Origin: Pseudomonas graminis
Lineage (GTDB): Bacteria; Pseudomonadota; Gammaproteobacteria; Pseudomonadales; Pseudomonadaceae
Direction of reading: 5' to 3'
DNA length: 64,000 nucleotides
Assembly: GCF_004364335.1 (NCBI RefSeq)
Contig: NZ_SOCR01000013.1
Location: forward strand, 1-64,000
Part shown: one piece after another, positions 7,640-16,589 of the stretch
Layout of the letters: every line of letters starts with the position of its first letter
Numbering within the stretch: the stretch's first letter is position 1
Position numbers and translations under genes: made by a program
The notes under the pieces: generated by a model
Databases searched by the model: none
The model's input: only the letters and a program-made list of their open reading frames with translations
What the model was told of the DNA's origin: nothing

Positions 7640-9154
7640 ATGTCAACCAAGCGCTCAGTCATACGCAACACTGCGTTGAGCTATACAGGCCAGGCCTACA
7701 CGCTGCTCGTGGGGATCCTGATCATGCCGTTCTACCTCGGCCACATGGGCGCCGAGGCATACGGGCTGATCGGGTTCTTCTCGGTGCTGCAGGCCTGGCT
7801 GCAATTGCTGGACGCAGGGTTGTCACCGAGTCTGGTCAGGGCGGTGGCGCACCGCCAGGGCAGCGATGGACTGGATCGCTATACCGGTCGCCTGCTGCGT
7901 TCGTTCGAGATCATCTTCCTGCCACTGGCGGGTTTCTGTTGCGTGGCGATGTACGCCGGCAGCGAATGGATTGCCGTGCACTGGCTCAATGCCCAGCAAT
8001 TGTCGACCGAGACGCTGGTGCAGTGCATCGGGCTGATGGGCATCGTCATCGCCCTGCGCTTGTTTTCCACGCTTTATAAAAGCGGGATTCAAGGCCTTGA
8101 ACAGCATGCGTGGCTGAACATCGCCAACGTGATCATCGCCACGCTGCGCTACTTCGGCGGCCTGCTGCTGGTGAGCACGATTTCCAACGACCCGGTGCAC
8201 TTCTTCGAGTTCCAGGCGCTGGTGGGCTTGATCGAAGCGTTGATCTTCGCGGCCCGTGCCTATCAGCAGATGCCGACGCCGTCGCCGCTGACCGGCTTCG
8301 ACTGGGATCTGGTCAAGCCGATCATCCCCTTTGCGGCGAGCATGTCCGGCACCGCAGTGCTGTGGATCGTGCTGACCCAGATTGACAAGGTGCTGCTCTC
8401 CGAGCTGCTGCCGCTCAACGAGTATGGTTACTTCTCGCTGGTGGCGCTGATCACCACCGGGATCATGATGCTCTCCAACCCGCTGGCGCAGACGTTACTG
8501 CCGCGCCTCACCGTGTTGATGGCCGAAGGGCGCCGGGATGACATGCATCAGCTGTATCTGGCGGCCAACCGGTTTGTGTGCACATTCCTGTTTCCCCTCG
8601 CGGCATTGATCGCGCTGCATGCCGACGAAATGGTGTTTGCCTGGTCGGGTGATCGTCCTGCCGCCGACTGGAGCCGGACGATTCTGCCGTGGTACTCGCT
8701 GGGCAGCGCCATCATGGCGGTCAGCACGTTCCAGTTTTACCTGCAATACGCCTACGGACGGATGCACCTGCATGTCTGGTACAGCGTGGTTTCAACGCTG
8801 ATCACGGTGCCGGTGATGTTTCTGGCGATTCGCGGTTATGGCGCTTACGGCGCGGCGATTGCCTGGTTTGTGTTGCGGGTGGTGTCCTTCGCCATCTGGC
8901 CGGTGATCGTCCACCAGCGCCTGGCCCCGGGCATTCACAGTCAATGGCTGCGCGACATCATCCGCATCAGCGTGATGACCGGCGTGGGCCTGGCGATCAC
9001 CGAGCCGTTGCTGCGCCTGATCGCCAATGAAAACCGCATCAGCATCTTCCTGGGCCTGGCCGTCTGCGGCCTGCTCACGCTGCTGATTGTGGCCGCCAGC
9101 TACAAGCCGCTGGTGATGAAGATTTCCGTTCTGTTCAGCAAACCCAGCGTTTAA
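7640..9154 (+). CDS. wzx: Oligosaccharide flippase (Wzx-like)
   Basis: A 504-residue integral membrane protein of the MOP/polysaccharide transport family with about 12-14 hydrophobic segments spread over its length. The N-terminus (residues 8-60) carries the typical amphipathic first helices. It should flip the undecaprenyl-linked repeat unit from the cytoplasmic to the periplasmic leaflet. A GGAAGGA ribosome site precedes the ATG. Direct neighbours are the aminotransferase and a family 2 glycosyltransferase, consistent with a Wzx/Wzy-type pathway. Confidence 0.85.
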   Translation: MSTKRSVIRNTALSYTGQAYTLLVGILIMPFYLGHMGAEAYGLIGFFSVLQAWLQLLDAGLSPSLVRAVAHRQGSDGLDRYTGRLLRSFEIIFLPLAGFCCVAMYAGSEWIAVHWLNAQQLSTETLVQCIGLMGIVIALRLFSTLYKSGIQGLEQHAWLNIANVIIATLRYFGGLLLVSTISNDPVHFFEFQALVGLIEALIFAARAYQQMPTPSPLTGFDWDLVKPIIPFAASMSGTAVLWIVLTQIDKVLLSELLPLNEYGYFSLVALITTGIMMLSNPLAQTLLPRLTVLMAEGRRDDMHQLYLAANRFVCTFLFPLAALIALHADEMVFAWSGDRPAADWSRTILPWYSLGSAIMAVSTFQFYLQYAYGRMHLHVWYSVVSTLITVPVMFLAIRGYGAYGAAIAWFVLRVVSFAIWPVIVHQRLAPGIHSQWLRDIIRISVMTGVGLAITEPLLRLIANENRISIFLGLAVCGLLTLLIVAASYKPLVMKISVLFSKPSV

Positions 9155-9171
9155 CTCTGAGAACCCAAGCC

Positions 9172-10101
9172 ATGGATGCTAATAGCAATAAGACGAGCAC
9201 CTCGCCGTCCGCCGCACCCCTGGTCAGCATCGTCTGTCCAGCCTATAACCAGGAAGCCTACATCGCGCAGACGCTGGATGGCTTCCTGCTACAGCAAACC
9301 ACCTTCACCTTTGAAATCCTGGTGAACGACGATGCTTCCACGGACGGCACCGCCCGCATCATTGCCGATTACGTCAAACGCTTCCCGGCGCTGATCCGCC
9401 CCTTCTATCACGAGACCAATCAGTACTCGCTGAACAACCCGCCGGTACCGCGCCTGTTCGGCGAAGCGCGGGGCCGCTACATCGCCTACTGCGAGGGCGA
9501 TGATTACTGGACTGACCCGCGCAAGCTGCAGATTCAGGTGGATTTCCTCGAGAACAACCCGGATTACGTACTGACCTACCACGATGCGATCCCCTTCGAC
9601 ATCAGCGGCCAATACCCGATTCAGCTGCAAGGCAAGCTGCGCGGGGATGCCACGGCGCTGGAGCTGCAGAAGGCGCGGCCGGTGTCGACGCTGACCACGG
9701 TGTTCCGCAACGTGTTCGACTCGTTGCCGCCCGAGCTACGGGCCGCGCCGCTCAACGATCTGGTCTGGTGGTCGCTGCTCGGTGCCTACGGCAAGGGCAA
9801 GTTCATGGGCGAGGTCAAGCCGGCCATGTACCGCCTGCACCCGGGCGGCGTGTTTTCAATGCGCTCCAACAAACGCAAGCTGCACATGGCGCTGCAGACC
9901 TCGGGCGCCCTGGCCAACTACTACAACCGGCTCGGTAATCAGGAGCTCTATGAGCACTTCCTGATGGAGTTGGTCGAGTACTCGCTGTCGGCGATCACCC
10001 CGAAACGCAAGATGCAGACGCTCCTGGCGGTCGGGCAGAACTTCAGCAGCAACATCAGCAAGAGGCTGATGACGAGCCTCAGCAAAGGTCATGTTCAATA
10101 A
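9172..10101 (+). CDS. Glycosyltransferase family 2
   Basis: A 309-residue GT-A fold inverting glycosyltransferase. The N-terminal region reads VSIVCPAYNQEAYIAQTLDG, followed by the NDDASTDGT nucleotide-sugar motif and the metal-binding CEGDDYW (DxD equivalent), all within about the first 120 residues. It has no membrane segment and should work at the inner face of the cytoplasmic membrane on the lipid-linked sugar. It overlaps the phosphatase gene that follows by 11 bases, indicating translational coupling. Donor and acceptor cannot be told from the sequence. Confidence 0.88.
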   Translation: MDANSNKTSTSPSAAPLVSIVCPAYNQEAYIAQTLDGFLLQQTTFTFEILVNDDASTDGTARIIADYVKRFPALIRPFYHETNQYSLNNPPVPRLFGEARGRYIAYCEGDDYWTDPRKLQIQVDFLENNPDYVLTYHDAIPFDISGQYPIQLQGKLRGDATALELQKARPVSTLTTVFRNVFDSLPPELRAAPLNDLVWWSLLGAYGKGKFMGEVKPAMYRLHPGGVFSMRSNKRKLHMALQTSGALANYYNRLGNQELYEHFLMELVEYSLSAITPKRKMQTLLAVGQNFSSNISKRLMTSLSKGHVQ

Positions 10102-10543
10102 CGTTCTGGTGGTCTGCGTCGGCAATATCTGTCGCAGCCCCATGGCCGAAGCCATGTTCCGACAACGGGTGCCGAACGCGCGCATCCAGATCTCGTCGGC
10201 CGGTACCCACGCCATGCTCAGTTCCACCATCGACCCGCTGGCTCAGGCCGTGCTGCACGTCAACGGCGTCCCCGCCCACAAACATCGAAGCCGTCAGATC
10301 GATCGGCAGATGCTCCACGAAGCAGAGCTGATTCTGGTCATGGAGCATCGTCAGACCCAGAGCGTCCTCAAGCTGGCCCCCGAGGTACGCGGCAAGACGT
10401 TTCTGATTGGCAAATGGCAACAAGAGCTGGAAATCGCCGATCCCTACCGGTGCCCGAAACTAGCCTTTGAACAGACCTACGAGCTGCTTTCGCGTTGTGT
10501 CGACGACTGGCTTCCTTATCTTCAGTCAGGAGATCCAAGATAA
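10091..10543 (+). CDS. wzb: Low-molecular-weight protein tyrosine phosphatase (Wzb-like)
   Basis: A 150-residue phosphatase with the P-loop C-x5-R signature VCVGNICRSP (Cys9 nucleophile, Arg15) and the general acid Asp117 in ADPY. Such proteins dephosphorylate the tyrosine cluster of the Wzc kinase and so control the cycling of polymer assembly. The kinase gene starts directly after its stop codon, which supports the pairing. It overlaps the upstream glycosyltransferase by 11 bases. Confidence 0.92.
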   Translation: MFNNVLVVCVGNICRSPMAEAMFRQRVPNARIQISSAGTHAMLSSTIDPLAQAVLHVNGVPAHKHRSRQIDRQMLHEAELILVMEHRQTQSVLKLAPEVRGKTFLIGKWQQELEIADPYRCPKLAFEQTYELLSRCVDDWLPYLQSGDPR

Positions 10544-12760
10544 ATGACCGCTATGAACCGTACTTCTCTGGACGAGGTCCAGGACTCCCGGATCGATTTG
10601 GCGACTATCTTGCGCACACTTTTCGATCACAAAGGATTGATTGCGTCGATTGTCGGCATCTGCGTCCTGCTCGGCGCCACCTACGCCATTCTGGCCACGC
10701 CGATTTTCCAGGCCAACGCGATGATTCAGATCGAGCCGCGCAAAGTCGGCATCGAGGGCCGCACTGAAGTCTCCAACAAGCCGCTGTCGGTTTCCCAGGC
10801 GACCACCGAAATCGAGCTGATCAAATCCCGCGCAGTGCTGGGCAAGGTCGTTGATGACCTCAAGCTGTACATCGTGCAGAAGCCCAAATACATCCCGGGG
10901 CTGGGCAGCTACATGGCGCGTCGGTTCAAGCCGGAGCATGAGGGCGCGCTGGCCGATCCGATGTTCGGCCTGAACAGCTACGCTTGGGGCGGCGAGAAAA
11001 TCGACATCTTCCAGCTGGAAGTACCGGATGCGCTGCTGGGTGAAAGGATGACCATGGTGGCGGGCAAGCCTGGCACCTTCACCCTGTATGACGACGACCG
11101 CAACAAGCTGCTCAGCGGCCCGGTCGGTCAGACCGTCGAAGGCAGCGGCATCAAGATCCAGGTGGCTGTGCTCAATGCCCGTCCGGGCACCGAGTTCGCC
11201 GTGGCGCGTCAACGCACCCTGACCACCGCGCTGGATTATCAGGACCGCCTGAAAATCATGGAAGCGGGCAAGGACTCCGGGATCGTTTACCTGTCGATTC
11301 AGGACCCGGACCCGGCACTGGCCAAGCGCATCCTCAACGAAGTCAGCCGCCTGTATGTGCGTCAGAACGTCGAGCGCAGTTCCGCCGAAGCCGCCCAGCG
11401 TCTGGAGTTCCTGCGTTCGCAATTGCCTGCCGTGCGCAAGCAGCTGGAGCAGTCGGAAATCGCGCTGAACAACTTCCAGATGGGCGCCAAGTCGGTTGAC
11501 CTGAGCGTTGAAACCAAGTCGGTTCTGGATCAGGTGGTCAAGCTGGAAGGCTCGCTGTCGGACCTGAAAATGAAGCGCGTCGACGTCGAGCGTCTGTACA
11601 CGCCGGAGCATCCGACCTACCGCGCCCTGATGACGCAGATTGGCCAGGTTGAATCCCAGAAAGCCGCGCTGTTGAAGAAGATCGAAGCCCTGCCGGCCAC
11701 GCAACAAGAGCTGCTGCGTCTGAACCGTGACATGCAGGTCACCTCGCAGACCTACACCCTGTTGCTGGACAAGAGCCAGGAGCAGGACATTCTTCGCGCC
11801 GGCAGCATCGGCAACGTCCGCATCATCGACAACGCCGACGCCAACGTCGAAGAGCCGGTCAAGCCGATGCGCAAAATCATCGTCCTGGTCGCCGCCCTGA
11901 TCGGTCTGCTGCTGGCCGTTGCCACCGTGTTTGTGCGCCAGGCGTTCTATCGCGGCGTGGACAACCCGGAAGTCATCGAAAACCTCGGCATGCCGGTGTA
12001 CGCGTCGCTGCCGTATTCGCGACTGCAGGAACGCATGGAAAAGGCCGCCCAGAGCCGTTCGGCGAGCAAGGAGCCGCGCCTGCTCAGCGTCAGCGCGCCG
12101 ACGGAGCTGGCGATCGAAGCGTTGCGCAGCCTGCGCACCAGCCTGCACTTCGCCATGCTCGAAGCCCGCAACAACGTGCTGATGATTTCCAGCCCGACGC
12201 CGGGCGTGGGCAAGTCGTTCGTCTCCAGCAACCTGGCGGTAATCATTGCGCAGACCGGCAAACGCGTGTTGCTGATCGACGCCGACATGCGCAAAGGCTA
12301 CCTGCACAAGATGTTCAACCTGACGCCCAAGCACGGTTTGTCGGACACCCTCGCCGCGCGTCTGGGCAGCAAGGAAGTCATCAACCACACCGAAGTGCGC
12401 AACCTGGACTTCATCTCCTGCGGTTACGCGGCGCCGAACCCGTCCGAGCTGTTGATGCACGACAACTTCAACAAAATGATCAGCGAGCTGTCGCCGCTGT
12501 ATGACCTGGTGATCATCGACACCCCGCCGATCCTGGCCGTGACCGATGCCACCCTGGTCGGCCGCCAGTCGGGCACCTGCCTGCTGGTGACCCGCTTCGG
12601 CCTGAGCACTGCCAAGGAAATCGAAGCGTGCAAGCGCCGCCTGATGCACAACGGCATTCTGATCAAGGGTGCGATCTTCAACGGTGTCCTGCGCAAGGCG
12701 TCGACCGCCGACTACGACTGCGCCGCGTACGGTTACGACTACACCACGGTCCGCAAGTAA
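10544..12760 (+). CDS. wzc: Wzc-type polysaccharide co-polymerase and BY-kinase
   Basis: A 738-residue inner membrane protein. An N-terminal Wzz domain lies between two membrane segments (near residues 30-55 and 440-465) with a coiled-coil-rich periplasmic region. The cytoplasmic kinase part has Walker A (PTPGVGKS, about 552-559), Walker A' (LLIDADMRKG, about 575) and Walker B (LVIIDTPP, about 655). The C-terminus ends in a tyrosine cluster (Y-D-C-A-A-Y-G-Y-D-Y), the autophosphorylation tail. It sets chain length and couples polymerisation to the Wza channel; Wzb is its phosphatase. Confidence 0.94.
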   Translation: MTAMNRTSLDEVQDSRIDLATILRTLFDHKGLIASIVGICVLLGATYAILATPIFQANAMIQIEPRKVGIEGRTEVSNKPLSVSQATTEIELIKSRAVLGKVVDDLKLYIVQKPKYIPGLGSYMARRFKPEHEGALADPMFGLNSYAWGGEKIDIFQLEVPDALLGERMTMVAGKPGTFTLYDDDRNKLLSGPVGQTVEGSGIKIQVAVLNARPGTEFAVARQRTLTTALDYQDRLKIMEAGKDSGIVYLSIQDPDPALAKRILNEVSRLYVRQNVERSSAEAAQRLEFLRSQLPAVRKQLEQSEIALNNFQMGAKSVDLSVETKSVLDQVVKLEGSLSDLKMKRVDVERLYTPEHPTYRALMTQIGQVESQKAALLKKIEALPATQQELLRLNRDMQVTSQTYTLLLDKSQEQDILRAGSIGNVRIIDNADANVEEPVKPMRKIIVLVAALIGLLLAVATVFVRQAFYRGVDNPEVIENLGMPVYASLPYSRLQERMEKAAQSRSASKEPRLLSVSAPTELAIEALRSLRTSLHFAMLEARNNVLMISSPTPGVGKSFVSSNLAVIIAQTGKRVLLIDADMRKGYLHKMFNLTPKHGLSDTLAARLGSKEVINHTEVRNLDFISCGYAAPNPSELLMHDNFNKMISELSPLYDLVIIDTPPILAVTDATLVGRQSGTCLLVTRFGLSTAKEIEACKRRLMHNGILIKGAIFNGVLRKASTADYDCAAYGYDYTTVRK

Positions 12761-12787
12761 ATCGACACGCACGCCAAGGAGATACAC

Positions 12788-13588
12788 ATGGCCAGGACCC
12801 TTGCAGTGATGCAGCCCTATCTGTTTCCGTACCTGGGTTACTTTCAGCTCATTGCCGCCGCAGACGTCTTCGTCCTGGGAGACGATCTGCAGTATGTGCG
12901 GTCCGGCTGGGTCAATCGCAACCGCATCCTGCATAACGGCGAAGCGAAGCTGATCACCTTCCCGTTGAAGAAAGACCGCTTTCAGTTGCAGATCAATCAG
13001 CGCCAACTGTGCGAGCACTTCAGCGATGAGGCGCTGCGGCTGATCGATCTGCTCGCCGAGAGTTACCGGGGGGCGCCGTACTTTGCGCAGGTCATGCCGC
13101 TGCTGGAGCGGCTGATCCGTTTCCCGCAGCAGAACATCGCGCTGTATGCCGAACACGCAATCCGTGAAATGTGTGCTTATCTACACATCGTGACGCCGAT
13201 CCTGCGCAGCTCGGACCTTATACTGGGTAGCGCTGCGGACAAGCAGGAGCGCATCATTCGCATCGCTCACACGTTTGAAGCCACCACGTTCATTACCCCG
13301 GAAGGCGGATCGGTCATCTATGACCGTGACCACTTCGCCCGCAACGGCTTGCTGGTGCGGTTCTTCCGGATGAACCCGGTGGTGTATCGGCAGTTCCGGC
13401 AACCTTTCGTCGCCAACCTGTCGATCATCGATGTGCTGATGTTCAACTGCGTCGAGCAGGTGCAGCAGATGTTGACCGAATACGGGCTGGACAAGAGTCC
13501 ACCCTGCGCGAGGCCGGGCATGATGCACGGGCTGGCGCAAAAACCTGACGTTGTCCTGACCGGGTCTCACCGGATCGCAGTGGAGTGA
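12788..13588 (+). CDS. WbqC-family protein
   Basis: A 266-residue protein whose start, AVMQPYLFPYLGYFQLI (residues 6-22), and following VNRNRIL match the WbqC family found in O-antigen and capsule loci. Members are thought to add or process groups on amino sugars, but the exact reaction is not well established. It has no signal peptide or membrane span. An AAGGAG ribosome site precedes the ATG. Its position between Wzc and the RfaH-like factor and its co-occurrence with a DegT aminotransferase favour a role in making a decorated amino sugar. Confidence 0.8.
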   Translation: MARTLAVMQPYLFPYLGYFQLIAAADVFVLGDDLQYVRSGWVNRNRILHNGEAKLITFPLKKDRFQLQINQRQLCEHFSDEALRLIDLLAESYRGAPYFAQVMPLLERLIRFPQQNIALYAEHAIREMCAYLHIVTPILRSSDLILGSAADKQERIIRIAHTFEATTFITPEGGSVIYDRDHFARNGLLVRFFRMNPVVYRQFRQPFVANLSIIDVLMFNCVEQVQQMLTEYGLDKSPPCARPGMMHGLAQKPDVVLTGSHRIAVE

Positions 13589-13593
13589 AGTGT

Positions 13594-14118
13594 ATGTCTG
13601 AAGTCGTCAATAGCGCCTGTGGCTCCGCGCGCTGGTATCTCATCCAGACCAAACCCCGCCAGGAAGCACGTGCCGCAGAGCACCTGCAACGTCAGCAGTT
13701 CGAGTGCTACCGCCCGGTCAAGCACGGCGAGAAAAAACGCGGCTCACGGGCACCGGCCGAAGAAGAGCTGTTCCCCGGCTACCTGTTCATCCACATGGAC
13801 CAGGCCAGCGACAACTGGTACCCGATCCGCTCGACCCGGGGCGTGGCGCGCATCGTCACCTTCGGCGGCATGCCGGTTCCGGTGCAGGATGCGTTGATCG
13901 AGCAGATACGCCAGCGTCTTCTGGCGCCGCCGGCCAGGGTGGCCTTTCAAGAAGGTGAAACGGTGCGGATCACGGCCGAGGGCTTCAACGACGTCGAAGC
14001 GATCTTCCTCGCGGCCGACGGTGATGAACGTGCGGTGATTCTGCTCAACCTGCTGCAGCGCGAGCAGAAGGTCACCCTGCCGGTCAGCAGTCTGTCGCGG
14101 ATGCAAGCGCAGGCCTGA
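13594..14118 (+). CDS. RfaH/NusG-type transcription antitermination factor
   Basis: A 174-residue NusG paralogue. The NGN domain (about 13-105) has WYLIQTKPRQE and the hallmark FPGYLFI; a KOW-like C-terminal domain follows (about 118-170). Specialised paralogues such as RfaH, ActX and LoaP bind paused polymerase at a leader element and allow passage through long polysaccharide operons. Two ops-like elements sit in this operon's leader (5418 and 5517). The ATG at 13594 has GGAG eight bases upstream; a GTG at 13585 is in frame but less likely. Encoding the factor mid-operon implies positive feedback. Confidence 0.9.
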   Translation: MSEVVNSACGSARWYLIQTKPRQEARAAEHLQRQQFECYRPVKHGEKKRGSRAPAEEELFPGYLFIHMDQASDNWYPIRSTRGVARIVTFGGMPVPVQDALIEQIRQRLLAPPARVAFQEGETVRITAEGFNDVEAIFLAADGDERAVILLNLLQREQKVTLPVSSLSRMQAQA

Positions 14119-14237
14119 TCCCCAGGCCTGAACGAAGTCCCACCGCCTTAACGTCGTCCATCCCTTTCCACACATCCTGATTCCCACGGGGCTGATGCTT
14201 TTTCAGCCTCTTGACCCCCCTTCGCCCGGAACTCGCC

Positions 14238-15239
14238 ATGACCCAGAAAACCACGCTGGTGACGCTCACCTATGGTGACCGTTTCAACTACCTGCACACG
14301 CTGGTCAGTCGCTCGCTGGAAAGCCCGCTGATCGATCGCGTCATCATCGTCAGCAACGCGTCCACCGCGCCGCTGGACACCCTGCGCCGCACCTGGCCGA
14401 ATCAGGTCAGCGTGATCTACATGCATGAGAACACCGGTTCCGCGCGGGGCTACTCGGTGGGGATTCAAGCCGCACTGGACGCCGGTGCCGAGCACATCTG
14501 GCTGATGGACGACGACAACGCGCCGACCATCAACGCCATTGCCACACTGCATCAGGTGCTCGAAGAACGTAAACGCATCGATGGCGAAGACAAGGCCGCC
14601 GTGTTGGGCTTTCGTCCGACCCATCAGGCGGACATCGCCGCCGGCGTGCCGAACCGCTTCGCCATTCAGCGCCGCTCGAGTTTCTTCGGTTTTCACATCG
14701 CGCAACTGCCGTACAAGATCTGGCGCCGACTGCCGTGGGGCGCGCCGCAAAGCCCGCACAGCAAACTGCCGATGGTGCAGTTGCCGTTCGCCACCTACGG
14801 CGGCCTGCTCGCCCACCGCAATCTGTATCGCCGCATCGGCCTGCCGCTGGACGCGTTGATGCTTTACGCCGACGACAGCGAATACACCTGGCGCATCACG
14901 GCGGGCGGCGGCCGGATCTTCCTGGTGCCGGATGCCTTGCTCGACGACCTGGAAAGCTCGTGGAACATCAAGGCGCGCACCAACAACATTTACGAGAGCT
15001 TCCTGCTGGGCGGCTCGGACTTGCGGGCCTACTACGGCGCGCGCAACCAAGCCTGGTTCGACAAAAACATCTGGGCCAATTCGTCGCTGCTGTACGGCCT
15101 CAACCGCTGGGTGTTCTTCCGCCTGCTGCGGCTGATCGCCAAGCGACGCGGTGCCGAGGAGCGCCTTGGCCTGATCGAACAAGCCATCCGTGACGGTGAG
15201 TCCGGGGTACTGGGTCTGAATCAGTCGTATCCATTATGA
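14238..15239 (+). CDS. Glycosyltransferase family 2 (GlfT-like)
   Basis: A 333-residue GT-A glycosyltransferase. It begins TTLVTLTYGDR, carries the acceptor-side ENTGSARGYSVG motif and a clear D-D-D-N metal site in WLMDDDNAP. The later FATYGGLLAHRN and DDSEYTWR segments resemble rhamnosyl- and galactofuranosyltransferases. The start at 14238 is the first ATG; upstream in-frame TTG codons were rejected. The stop codon overlaps the start of the next glycosyltransferase by 4 bases, indicating coupled translation. Confidence 0.88.
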   Translation: MTQKTTLVTLTYGDRFNYLHTLVSRSLESPLIDRVIIVSNASTAPLDTLRRTWPNQVSVIYMHENTGSARGYSVGIQAALDAGAEHIWLMDDDNAPTINAIATLHQVLEERKRIDGEDKAAVLGFRPTHQADIAAGVPNRFAIQRRSSFFGFHIAQLPYKIWRRLPWGAPQSPHSKLPMVQLPFATYGGLLAHRNLYRRIGLPLDALMLYADDSEYTWRITAGGGRIFLVPDALLDDLESSWNIKARTNNIYESFLLGGSDLRAYYGARNQAWFDKNIWANSSLLYGLNRWVFFRLLRLIAKRRGAEERLGLIEQAIRDGESGVLGLNQSYPL

Positions 15240-16489
15240 AAATACTGTTCATCAGCAGCCTGTATGCCCCTCACATTGGAGGCGGCGCGGAAATCATTCT
15301 TCAGCGTACCGTCGAAGGCCTGCAGCAACGCGGCTGTGAAGTCAGCGTGCTGGTGACCGGTCCCGACGCGGGCTTGAGCGTTGAAGCGGTGAACGGCGTC
15401 AAGGTCTACCGCGCCGGCCTGCGTAACTTCTACTGGCATTTCGGTGCGCAACGGCCTGGCCGTCTGGCGCGCCTGGGCTGGCACCTGCGCGACCGCTACA
15501 ACGGCGCGATGCGCAGCTACGTGAAACAGGTCATCGGCAGCGAGCAGCCGCAACTGGTGGTCTGCCACAACCTGGCCGGCTGGTCGGTGTCCGTCTGGGA
15601 CGAGATCACCGCCGCAAAACTGCCGATCGTGCAGGTGCTGCATGACATGTATCTGATGTGCCCGAGCAGCAACATGTTCAAACGCGGCGAGTGCTGCCAG
15701 CAGCAATGCGGCAGTTGCCAGACCTTTCGCAAGGGCCACGACGCGCGCTCGGCGCAGGTCGCCGCAGTGGTCGGGGTCAGCCGCTTCATGCTTGAGAAGC
15801 TGCAGGTGCGCGGTTATTTCAGCGCCGCCAGCCCTTACGTCGTGCACAACGCCAGCCCGTTCACGCCGCCGACCGCCTCGCCCCATCAGCGGCGGCAAGC
15901 GGACCTGGTGGCGAAGAAAGCACCGCTGCGCTTCGGCTACATGGGCACACTGTCTCATCAGAAAGGCGTGGCCTGGCTGATCGAGCAATTCCAGCGACTG
16001 CCCTTCGACGCCACCCTGCAGATCGCCGGCCGCGGCCAGAATGATGACGAGGCCACGTTCAAGGCGCTGGCGACGTCGTCGAAGATCAGTTTTGTCGGGT
16101 ACCAGACGCCTGAAGCGTTCTACCGCCAGATCGACGTTGCCGTGGTGCCTTCGCTGTGGAACGAGCCGTTCGGCATGGTCGCCGTTGAAGCCTGCGCCCA
16201 CTCCGTGCCGGTGATCGCGAGCCGCATGGGCGGTTTGCCGGAGATCATTCAGGACCCGCTCAACGGTTTGTTGTGCGACCCGCAGGATCCTGACTCACTG
16301 GGCCAGGCGATGTTGCGCTTGCACCAGAACCCGGAATTGCTGGCGCGTCTGAGCGGTCAGGCGCGGGTCAGCGTGGCGTCGTTACTGAACCTGGAGTTGA
16401 TGCTCGACAGTTACCAAAGCATTTTTGCCCAGACGCTGCTGGACGACGTTGCCCAGCGCAACCGGCACACACTGCCCCACCCGGTTTGA
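15236..16489 (+). CDS. Glycosyltransferase family 4
   Basis: A 417-residue GT-B glycosyltransferase. The N-terminal acceptor domain starts with SSLYAPHIGGGAEI; the C-terminal donor domain has the E-x7-E type motif around EPFGMVAVEACAHSVPVI and GGLPEII. Near the middle a cysteine-rich stretch, ECCQQQCGSCQ, follows LMCPSSNMF. This pattern occurs in some family 4 enzymes and might bind metal. It should add a sugar to the lipid-linked unit with retention. It overlaps the upstream gene by 4 bases. Confidence 0.9.
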   Translation: MKILFISSLYAPHIGGGAEIILQRTVEGLQQRGCEVSVLVTGPDAGLSVEAVNGVKVYRAGLRNFYWHFGAQRPGRLARLGWHLRDRYNGAMRSYVKQVIGSEQPQLVVCHNLAGWSVSVWDEITAAKLPIVQVLHDMYLMCPSSNMFKRGECCQQQCGSCQTFRKGHDARSAQVAAVVGVSRFMLEKLQVRGYFSAASPYVVHNASPFTPPTASPHQRRQADLVAKKAPLRFGYMGTLSHQKGVAWLIEQFQRLPFDATLQIAGRGQNDDEATFKALATSSKISFVGYQTPEAFYRQIDVAVVPSLWNEPFGMVAVEACAHSVPVIASRMGGLPEIIQDPLNGLLCDPQDPDSLGQAMLRLHQNPELLARLSGQARVSVASLLNLELMLDSYQSIFAQTLLDDVAQRNRHTLPHPV

Positions 16490-16589
16490 CCACAGCGGCA
16501 TGCCCGTACGCGATGCCGACCTTACCGCTGACGGCCCGAGACCTACCTGAGCAAGCGCTCCGGACCGTGCCTCTTCATTGAGACAAGCC

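Noticed and set aside
10526..13156. An 876-codon minus-strand frame, the longest in the window
   Set aside because: It is the antisense shadow of the wzc and WbqC genes, which have clear motifs. High GC at third positions keeps antisense frames open.
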